64,000 nt of DNA from Flagellimonas sp. MMG031 (GTDB lineage: Bacteria > Bacteroidota > Bacteroidia > Flavobacteriales > Flavobacteriaceae), in the NCBI RefSeq assembly GCF_040112705.1, contig NZ_CP157804.1:2908001-2972000 (forward strand). Reading direction: 5' to 3'. Positions 56,382 to 62,696 of this stretch are shown here, in pieces; within the stretch, counting starts at the first letter, position 1; the number at the start of each line of letters is the position of its first letter. Position numbers and translations under genes: made by a program. The notes under the pieces were generated by a model that saw only the letters and a program-made list of their open reading frames with translations, searched no databases and had not been told where the DNA came from.

Positions 56382-56660
56382 TTAAAATTCTTTGTCGTTC
56401 ATAAACTCCTGAATCTTACGCTCTTCCCATTCCTTGCCAAAAAGGGGATTGAATCCGTAAGCGGACATGCCGTGACCTAACAGTCCAAGTCCCCACCCTA
56501 CGGCAGGAAAAATGATCCAAGGGAAAGTGGTAGTCCTGTAATTGAGATATCCCAACAACGGGATCACGATTAGGTAAGCGGTCAGATTGTAATAAAAGGA
56601 TTTGATACACTCCACCCTTTCTTTGGCTTTGGCATATCTAAGTTCTGTTGAATTTTCCAT
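56382..56660 (-). CDS. 2TM-domain protein (closest to the kinase-fused copy)
   Basis: 92 aa. MENSTELRYAKAKERVECIKSFYYNLTAYLIV and FPAVGWGLGLLGHGMSAYGFNPLFGKEWEERKIQEFM are strikingly like the C-terminal 2TM module of the sensor kinase encoded next upstream (KRYAKARERV, FPTIGWGFGLTAHGMAAFGYNP), more so than like the other stand-alone copies. A recent duplication between the two is the simplest explanation. The 199-bp leader before it holds a heptamer tandem repeat, so this gene may have its own promoter. Confidence 0.88.
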   Translation of the reverse strand: MENSTELRYAKAKERVECIKSFYYNLTAYLIVIPLLGYLNYRTTTFPWIIFPAVGWGLGLLGHGMSAYGFNPLFGKEWEERKIQEFMNDKEF

Positions 56661-56766
56661 GACTGTTCGTTTTTATTTGATTACATCCCAAAATTCGGCA
56701 TACCCAAGCGCAAAAAGAAAAACGAGTTTCTGAACTGTTATTTTATAGGGATGAGTTGTAGGTAAG

Positions 56767-56810
56767 AAGGTTAAGGGTTAAGGGTGAAGGGTGAAGGGTG
56801 AAAGGTTAGG
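56767..56810. repeat. Telomere-like heptanucleotide tandem repeat
   Basis: About six units of AAGGGTT/AAGGGTG/AAAGGTT, ending in AGGG, between the kinase gene and the first 2TM gene. Short tandem repeats upstream of a gene can change copy number by slippage and alter promoter spacing or leader structure. Here the tract lies 107-150 bp before the 2TM start codon. Confidence 0.8.
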
Positions 56811-56859
56811 GCCGGAGATTTTGTTTCAAACCATGGGGCCTCCAGACTAGTTTGGAATT

Positions 56860-58188
56860 CTAAAAATCGTCCTTATCCATTAATTCCTTGATCTTGCGCT
56901 CCTCCCAGCGCTTGCCCCAAAGGGGGTTGTAGCCAAAAGCGGCCATCCCATGGGCGGTTAACCCAAATCCCCATCCAATCGTGGGAAAAAAGGCCCAAAG
57001 AAACTCAGTGGTCCGTAAATTGAGCCACCACAGAAAAGGAATCACAATGCAATAGGCCATGAGGTTCCCATAAAAGTCTTTGATGGCCTGAACGCGCTCC
57101 CTGGCCTTTGCGTACCGTTTTTCCTCAATATAGTTCTCCTGCGTTTCCATCACCGTGTACTTTTGGGTGAGTATGGGCAGCGATACGCTAAAATCCTTGG
57201 TGGTTTTGTTGATGACCATTTCACGGTCCGTTAAAATACGGTAGCGCTGCTTGATGTTCTGCAATCCCACTCCACTGCTTTTCTTGACTACCTGCTTTTC
57301 CTGAAGATTATTACTGACCACCAACATACCCTTGTCCTCATACACCTTGATATGTAATGGTCTGGACGAGGTCACCACATTGTGCTTCACCGCATTTTCC
57401 AACAATAATTGCAAGGAGAGCGGCACAATTTTGGCCTCGGGTACGGAGCATTGGTCGGGAATGTCAAAAATGATACTGTCCTCAAATCGCATTTTCAGCA
57501 GGCGCACATAAGTACGGGCAAACTTGAGCTCTTCATCCACCGTAACCAAATCTTTGTTCTTCTGCTCCAGTACATAACGGTACACCTTGGAGAGTGAAGT
57601 AGTGAAATTCTGCGCCTGATGCGGGTCTTCGTCAATTAAACTGGTCAGTACGTTCAGGCTGTTGAACAAAAAATGGGGATCTAATTGATTTTTAAGGGCA
57701 TCAAATCGGGCCGATGCCGAACCGGCAATAATTTTCTGCTCCTTGACTTGTCGTTCCTTGTAATATTTGTAATAATAGGCTGCATAGAACATAAGTGCCA
57801 CGGCCATAGAAATAATAAAGGAACTCACATAGAACTCAGATTGTTCCTCTGCCAAGAACTGTGCAAAAGATCGTTGATTGATCAGTACGATGAGCACAAA
57901 CCTCGATAGCACAATACCCACAATAGAGGCCACTATGTTACCCAAAATACCGTAGGCGATATACTTTTTGGTAAACAGCTCCTTATCGTACTTGCGCATC
58001 AAAAGAATAAAAGAAGCCGCATTCAGCATGTAAATGATCGTGGAAAAGATCATGCTTTCCCAAAACTCTTCCCATAGCTCTTGGTAGGTGAGCTCCCAAC
58101 CCTTGATAAAGAAAATAATGAGGAACACTATAAAAATAGCGATCCCCACTAAAAATGCTTTTAAAAGTTCTCTGACAAAGAGTTTCAT
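56860..58188 (-). CDS. LytS-like sensor histidine kinase fused to a 2TM domain
   Basis: 442 aa. Four N-terminal membrane helices (about 8-28, 42-64, 73-100, 117-140) make the sensor. The kinase core follows: phospho-accepting His in LDPHFLFNSLNVL near residue 173, N-box QLLLENAVKHN near 263 and G-box GVGLQNIKQRY near 305, all of the His_kinase (LytS/YehU) class. After SLPIL near 337 and a six-residue linker, residues from Met347 onwards form a complete 2TM domain (KRYAKARERV, helix pair, NPLWGKRWEERKIKELM). That Met is encoded at 57150 in the sequence GTGATGG, where TGA and ATG overlap in adjacent frames. Probably an ancestral separate 2TM gene joined by frameshift. Cognate regulator: the LytTR protein encoded at 54557. 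Confidence 0.9.
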   Translation of the reverse strand: MKLFVRELLKAFLVGIAIFIVFLIIFFIKGWELTYQELWEEFWESMIFSTIIYMLNAASFILLMRKYDKELFTKKYIAYGILGNIVASIVGIVLSRFVLIVLINQRSFAQFLAEEQSEFYVSSFIISMAVALMFYAAYYYKYYKERQVKEQKIIAGSASARFDALKNQLDPHFLFNSLNVLTSLIDEDPHQAQNFTTSLSKVYRYVLEQKNKDLVTVDEELKFARTYVRLLKMRFEDSIIFDIPDQCSVPEAKIVPLSLQLLLENAVKHNVVTSSRPLHIKVYEDKGMLVVSNNLQEKQVVKKSSGVGLQNIKQRYRILTDREMVINKTTKDFSVSLPILTQKYTVMETQENYIEEKRYAKARERVQAIKDFYGNLMAYCIVIPFLWWLNLRTTEFLWAFFPTIGWGFGLTAHGMAAFGYNPLWGKRWEERKIKELMDKDDF

Positions 58189-58194
58189 ACGTTT

Positions 58195-58818
58195 CTATTT
58201 ACCACAGTTAGCTAGGACTTCTTTGGCCCTTTCCTCTCCCCATGAAGGGTAAAACGGTGTTTCGGAATTAAAGGTAGCAAAAAGTTCCAAGGCCCTTTCC
58301 ACATCCTTGCAATAGGGAGTGGTATCCTTGCCAAAATAAAGGGCCGAACCCATGTCCCATTCCGCTTTTGAAAGAATGACCCTTGGGTTTTTTGGGGCGA
58401 TCTCCAAGGCTTTTTGGTACAACTGGGCATTTTTTGGGGAAAGGGTCATCCCATAGGTTGCACCATCAAAAGAGATCCAAGCAGTATTAATTAGTGCTTC
58501 CTGAATCAACAGTTCCGGATTGTTCGGCGATATGGCCTTGGCCACATCCAAAAATTCCTTGGCCTTTTCCAACTGGTTGCTCAGTTTGGCTTCGTCCGTT
58601 TCCCCAAAAGAAATCAAGGTGTTGATTTGCGACACATAATAATAGGGCAACCATTTATCGGGCTCCGCGGTTGCGATGCGCTCAAAAAGATGCGAGGCTT
58701 CCATCATTTTTTGGTCTTCCCATAAGGCAAAGGCCTTTTCCATTCCTTTGGAATATCGGTCTTGGGCATTTGCGAAGGATACGGCCAAAAATACTGCGGC
58801 CAAAAATAGTTTTTTCAT
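58195..58818 (-). CDS. Exported TPR-like protein heading the two-component operon
   Basis: 207 aa with signal peptide (MKKLFLAAVFLAVSFANA). The mature part is helical with TPR-like pairs: YSKGMEKAFALWEDQKMMEASHLFERI, LEKAKEFLDVAKAISPNNPELL and YQKALEIAPKNPRVI. Two Cys lie near the end. First gene of the operon, 6 bp before the kinase gene, so it may deliver a periplasmic signal to the sensor, though that is inferred from position only. The promoter and LytTR site lie directly upstream. Confidence 0.85.
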   Translation of the reverse strand: MKKLFLAAVFLAVSFANAQDRYSKGMEKAFALWEDQKMMEASHLFERIATAEPDKWLPYYYVSQINTLISFGETDEAKLSNQLEKAKEFLDVAKAISPNNPELLIQEALINTAWISFDGATYGMTLSPKNAQLYQKALEIAPKNPRVILSKAEWDMGSALYFGKDTTPYCKDVERALELFATFNSETPFYPSWGEERAKEVLANCGK

Positions 58819-58869
58819 GACTGTTCTTTTTTGATGCTAGAGGAGTTCCAGGATTGATTATTGATGCTA

Positions 58870-58900
58870 CAAAGATGAATTCACCCAGGTGCCCACCAAA
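58870..58900 (-). promoter_or_regulatory. Promoter of the LytS/LytTR/2TM operon
   Basis: On the minus strand TTTG (58900-58897) is followed by exactly 19 bp and CATCTTTG (58877-58870), which differs from the TAnnTTTG consensus at one base. The TTTG/-33 and 19-bp spacing are canonical for Bacteroidota. The start codon lies 51 bp downstream. Confidence 0.65.
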
Positions 58901-58910
58901 AGAAGTTTTA

Positions 58911-58940
58911 CCGAACTGTAAAGATTCAAGGATGAACCGT
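58911..58940 (-). promoter_or_regulatory. LytTR-type binding site (9-12-9 direct repeat)
   Basis: On the minus strand ACGGTTCAT and ACAGTTCGG are separated by exactly 12 bp. Against the LytTR/AgrA-type consensus WMMGTTNRK the first fits 8 of 9 and the second 9 of 9 positions. The site ends 10 bp upstream of the -33 element of the operon that encodes the LytTR regulator, the expected position for autoactivation. Confidence 0.65.
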
Positions 58941-58999
58941 AATCCATACCATGTTTAATGTATAATTTAGCCTTATCATCAATTATTGAATCCATCCCT

Positions 59000-59611
59000 A
59001 TGTACATTCCACCACATTACCAAAATCACAATAGCGAAGAAGTCAAGGAATTTATCAAACAAAATAGTTTTGGCATTCTCATCAATGTCATGGAAAACAA
59101 ACCTTGGGGCACCCATATTCCCTTGGAACTGGAGCAGGATGAGCATGGAAACGATGTTTTGGTCGGGCATATAGCCAAAGCCAACCCGCAATGGAAGTAT
59201 TTTAAGGACGAAAGTGAAGTCCTTTGTATTTTCAACGGTCCACATGCCTTTGTGTCCTCCTCGTGGTACAAGGAAGAAGAGGTGCCCACCTGGAACTACG
59301 TTGCCGTACATGTGTATGGCACGCTAAGGGTATTGACCCAGGAAGAAACCATGGCCTCAATGTATCGATTGGTGGACAAATACGAGAAAAACTCCAAAAA
59401 TCCCATCTCCTTGGATGATATGTCTCCACAAACACTTCGCCAAGTAAAAGGTGTGGTCGGTTTTGAGATACGCATATCCGACATTCAGGCCACTTATAAA
59501 CTTTCACAGACCCGCGCAGCGGACCATGCAACCATCATATCGGAGCTAAAGGAACGCCCCGACTCGGGGAGCCAGGGCGTTGCGTCTTTGATGCAAAACA
59601 ACAAAGAGTAA
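59000..59611 (+). CDS. PaiB-like FMN-binding transcriptional regulator/oxidoreductase
   Basis: 203 aa from the ATG at 59000 (MYIPPHYQNHNSEEV). An upstream in-frame ATG would add 14 residues with no family support. The flavin split-barrel shows FIKQNSFGILINVMENKPWGTHIPLEL near residues 17-45, VGHIAKANPQWKYF and FNGPHAFVSSSWY, then helical ends (RQVKGVVGFEIRI). Bacillus PaiB is a negative regulator of protease and sporulation genes, but most members are unproven. Single gene, divergent from the two-component operon. It ends 4 bp from the convergent PorP gene. Confidence 0.88.
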   Translation: MYIPPHYQNHNSEEVKEFIKQNSFGILINVMENKPWGTHIPLELEQDEHGNDVLVGHIAKANPQWKYFKDESEVLCIFNGPHAFVSSSWYKEEEVPTWNYVAVHVYGTLRVLTQEETMASMYRLVDKYEKNSKNPISLDDMSPQTLRQVKGVVGFEIRISDIQATYKLSQTRAADHATIISELKERPDSGSQGVASLMQNNKE

Positions 59612-59615
59612 AGGT

Positions 59616-61403
59616 TCATTCAATATCTTGGAAAATGGCGTCTGCCCAATTGGCATATCTTGAATTTTCGACGTGCATGATCCATATTTCATCTTGGTAT
59701 TTTCCTTTCATTTTTGATTGATAGGCCTGATAAGCCAGTTCATTCTCTTCAAATTTGGCCAAATACACGTAGTTGAGCCCGTTTTCGGGGTTCTTGAAAT
59801 ATTGCGCCTCCAACCCTTGGCGCTTTAATTCTTCCATAAAGTTTTTAAGGTAGGTCTCGTTCTTGAAGACATTGGCCACAATGTAGTGTCCTTGTCCCAC
59901 ACCTTCCAAACTGATGTATTTTTCAATTGGTTTAAAGGCACCTCCATGGAAAGTCCCTTCTTCTTTCGGTGTAGTGGCAGTACCAGCCTTTTTGGTGTTC
60001 TGGGCCAAAGCAGTGTTCATGGAGTTTTCAATGGAATTGTACACCGAGTCCAATTGCTGGCTATCCACCGTATATAACTTTTGTGCCTTGGCTTTGATAT
60101 CGGGAATGTCATCGCCGTTGTGGCGTTTTACCAATCGCATCACCATTTCAAAGCGTTTTTCCATATCCTGTTCCCTACTCTGCTTCATAGAATCCATTTT
60201 GTAGAGTAAGTCGTCGATTACGGCATAGCTATCCTCTTGCTCTTGCTGCAATTGGGCTATACGCTCCTCCCAGTAGGCTCTATCTTCTTGATTTGTAGGT
60301 CTCAAGGTAGTCTTTGCATCCAGCTTACTGTTCGTTTCGGTTTTCTTCGTTTCTTCACCAGCATCGGCCACGGTAGTATTTTCCAACTTTTTCTCCTCAT
60401 CTTCGTTGGAAACCATAAAGGTGTTCTTGGACAAATTGGGCACAAAGGAATAGGCAATCGAAATTTCATGGGTGACGCCCAGATTGGCAATACTGTTGTT
60501 TAGGCTCTTCTCAAAATTATAGCCAAAGGACAACCTTTGGTTCAAATTGAAGCCTGTTCCGGCAGAAGCGCCATAAAATTGATCGTATCCGCCCTGAATC
60601 CAACCCAATTTGGGAAGGTCAAAAATGACACCCCCTCCAAAAATCGCGTCCTCACCGCCCTCAAACCGAACACGTGCCAAAGGCATTAAACGGGCATCTT
60701 CAAAAATCCCGTTGCCATTTTCCAGTTCCTTTACGTATTGAATATGACCCGAAAAGGTTTTCTGGTTGAAGTTGGTCAAAGATTCACCTGACCTTAAATT
60801 GAAATCCACCAGATTTTGGGCAAAGACGCCAAAATCAAAACTTCCTATGCTCAAATTTAGTCCGGGCTGAAAGGACAGAATGGAACTTTTGCTTGCCTCA
60901 TTGAGTACGGGGTCGTCCTCCAAGGCAACGGCCCTGCTGGGGTCAAAGCTACTGACATAATAAGGGATGTTCACCCCAAACGTTAGGCTGCTCTCTTCTC
61001 CCAATCGGATACCGTGGGAATAGTTGGCCATCAAACCTAGATTGGAAATGACACCCTCTCTTTGGTTGTAAAGGCTAAAGCCTAGGCCAACCCTATCGCT
61101 CAATCTACCGCTATAACTCAAAAAGTAATTCTGGCGGTTGTTATCGAAATCAGCACCCTGGCTTCGATGAAAAAAATTGATGTACGATTTATCCTCCCGA
61201 ATCGATGAAAACGTAGGATTGATCAAAAACCTATTAAACTTCAATAGATTTTGAAACGGGACATCGTAACTTACATAAGGGTTGTTTTCTTCCTGTGCCT
61301 GAATGGGAAGGCCAAGAAAAAGAACAATCAAGAACGCATAAAGGTAGCGCTCAACTTGGGACGGGAATGCAGTTTGGGGAAACTGGGGTAGTTTTATCTC
61401 CAT
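59616..61403 (-). CDS. PorP/SprF-family T9SS-associated membrane protein with coiled coil and SPOR-like domain
   Basis: 595 aa from the ATG at 61403 (MEIKLPQFPQ, with signal YAFLIVLFLGLPIQAQ following a ~19-residue N-terminal extension); an upstream ATG at 61451 is less likely. The N-terminal ~300 residues form the PorP/SprF barrel (FNRFLINPTFSSIREDKSY, SGRLSDRVGLGFSLYN, GGGVIFDLPKLGWIQGGYDQFYG). A linker (EEKKLENTTVADAGEE) leads to a coiled coil (REQDMEKRFEMVMRLV) and a C-terminal module with GQGHYIVANVFKNETYLKNFMEEL and GLEAQYFKNPENGLNYVYLAKF, resembling a SPOR-type peptidoglycan-binding repeat. PorP proteins help move and anchor T9SS cargo; the extension could tie it to the cell wall. Confidence 0.85.
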   Translation of the reverse strand: MEIKLPQFPQTAFPSQVERYLYAFLIVLFLGLPIQAQEENNPYVSYDVPFQNLLKFNRFLINPTFSSIREDKSYINFFHRSQGADFDNNRQNYFLSYSGRLSDRVGLGFSLYNQREGVISNLGLMANYSHGIRLGEESSLTFGVNIPYYVSSFDPSRAVALEDDPVLNEASKSSILSFQPGLNLSIGSFDFGVFAQNLVDFNLRSGESLTNFNQKTFSGHIQYVKELENGNGIFEDARLMPLARVRFEGGEDAIFGGGVIFDLPKLGWIQGGYDQFYGASAGTGFNLNQRLSFGYNFEKSLNNSIANLGVTHEISIAYSFVPNLSKNTFMVSNEDEEKKLENTTVADAGEETKKTETNSKLDAKTTLRPTNQEDRAYWEERIAQLQQEQEDSYAVIDDLLYKMDSMKQSREQDMEKRFEMVMRLVKRHNGDDIPDIKAKAQKLYTVDSQQLDSVYNSIENSMNTALAQNTKKAGTATTPKEEGTFHGGAFKPIEKYISLEGVGQGHYIVANVFKNETYLKNFMEELKRQGLEAQYFKNPENGLNYVYLAKFEENELAYQAYQSKMKGKYQDEIWIMHVENSRYANWADAIFQDIE

Positions 61404-61642
61404 AGCCGATTGGAATTTGTAGGTTAAGGTGCCTGATGGGAACAGGCGCATCTATTTTTAAGTTCTTCATTTGCAAGATTTGGGACCTTGTAAGAAATTT
61501 ACCACTAAATTATAATGTAAAACTAAATATTTTCTCGACCAACCGGTAATTTTTTCGTTGAACGGCATACCCAATTGACGGATAAGGTGTTTGGGTCCAT
61601 AGAAATAGGGTTTCAATGGATCAATGCGATTTTAATTAGATC

Positions 61643-61650
61643 TATTTTTG
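61643..61650 (+). promoter_or_regulatory. -7 element (TATTTTTG) of the GNAT gene
   Basis: Exact TAnnTTTG match, 28 bp before the acetyltransferase start codon. No -33 TTG at normal spacing. Confidence 0.35.
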
Positions 61651-61678
61651 AGCACAAAACCTCTGGAAATCTCCCAAA

Positions 61679-62152
61679 ATGAACACAATTGTCAGCATAA
61701 TCCCCTATTCGGATGCCTATCAAGACGCATTTAGACGACTCAACGAGGAATGGATTGTAAAATATTTTGAGTTGGAAGAGATGGACAAGCAAGCACTGAA
61801 CCATCCCAAAGAATATATTTTGGACAAGGGAGGTTATATCGCCGTAGCACTATGGAAGGGTATGGCCGTTGGCGTCTGTGCCCTGATTCCCTGTCCCCAT
61901 GAAGGTTACGATTTTGAGCTCTCCAAAATGGGAGTATCCCCAAAAGCACAGGGAAAGGGCATTGGAAAGCTGTTAGGGGAACATATCATCGCCAAAGCAA
62001 AGGAATTGGGAGCTAAAAAACTGTTTTTGGAAAGCAACCGAAAACTGGGCCCTGCCCTATCCCTTTACAAAAAGCTGGGCTTTCGCGAAATGACCCAAAT
62101 TGCATCGCCTTACAGCAGGAGTGATATTCAAATGGAGCTTAACATCAACTGA
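61679..62152 (+). CDS. GNAT-family N-acetyltransferase
   Basis: 157-aa acetyl-CoA-dependent acetyltransferase. Motif A is complete: MGVSPKAQGKGIGKLLGEHII around residue 84, with the Q/R-x-x-G-x-G/A acetyl-CoA loop, and motif B ELGAKKLFLESNRKLGPALSLY-KKLGF near 115-137. The acceptor substrate is unknown; related Flavobacteria proteins are annotated generally. Single gene flanked by intergenic stretches of 120 bp or more. Confidence 0.9.
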   Translation: MNTIVSIIPYSDAYQDAFRRLNEEWIVKYFELEEMDKQALNHPKEYILDKGGYIAVALWKGMAVGVCALIPCPHEGYDFELSKMGVSPKAQGKGIGKLLGEHIIAKAKELGAKKLFLESNRKLGPALSLYKKLGFREMTQIASPYSRSDIQMELNIN

Positions 62153-62272
62153 ACCCTACCCATTTAGCAGGGGAAGTTGTACAAATCCCCGCCCAACGAA
62201 AGGTTTAATCGTTTTTCCTGTCATATATCACTAAAAATGAGTACCTTATAAAGACACTTTAAACTTTTCGCC

Positions 62273-62695
62273 ATGGGTCTCATTAAAAAGCTCAATAAAT
62301 GGGCAAATGCCCATACCTATCTCCTACTCGACCTTGTTCGGGTCTTGCTGGGCGTTGTCTTTTTCGTAAAAGGCATCGAATTCATGAACAATTACCAAGA
62401 GATGGAACGGCTCGCAAGTCCTTTTCAGGAGTGGCCGGGCGGTATGATTTTTCTACATTATTTAATTCCGGCCCACTTTGTGGGGGGATTGCTGATTGTT
62501 GTGGGATTGCTTACGCGTTGGGCGGCCATTGCACAATTGCCCATCCTATTAGGGGCCATCCTTACCAATTTTTTGGGCCAGATGGACACCAATAACCTTA
62601 TGCTGGCCATTATTGTACTGCTGACCACGCTCTTTTTTGCGGTGTACGGTTCGGGAAAACATTCGGTGGACTATTACTTGAAAATGCAGCAGTGA
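62273..62695 (+). CDS. DoxX-family membrane protein
   Basis: 140 aa with four hydrophobic helices: LLDLVRVLLGVVFFVKGIEF, FLHYLIPAHFVGGLLIVVGLL, WAAIAQLPILLGAILTNFL and NLMLAIIVLLTTLFFAVYG (cores only). This is the DoxX fold (helix-1 R-x-x-L-G, helix-2 H-x-x-G). Members were first described with thiosulphate:quinone oxidoreductase, but most, as here, stand alone and lack DoxD; function unknown. Its stop codon is 1 bp from the stop of the convergent TonB receptor gene. Confidence 0.9.
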   Translation: MGLIKKLNKWANAHTYLLLDLVRVLLGVVFFVKGIEFMNNYQEMERLASPFQEWPGGMIFLHYLIPAHFVGGLLIVVGLLTRWAAIAQLPILLGAILTNFLGQMDTNNLMLAIIVLLTTLFFAVYGSGKHSVDYYLKMQQ

Positions 62696-62696
62696 C

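Noticed and set aside
56767..56810. CRISPR-like array
   Set aside because: Units are seven bases long with no spacers; it is a simple tandem repeat.
59557..59569. CCCCGACTCGGGG palindrome near the end of the PaiB-like gene
   Set aside because: Inside coding sequence, no T-run and only 13 bp; probably chance or codon-driven.
61553..61582. Possible third 9-12-9 site containing TATCCGTCA (minus strand)
   Set aside because: Only one half fits; the second half at 12-bp spacing (GTTCAACGA) does not match, and distance to the nearest minus-strand start is too large.
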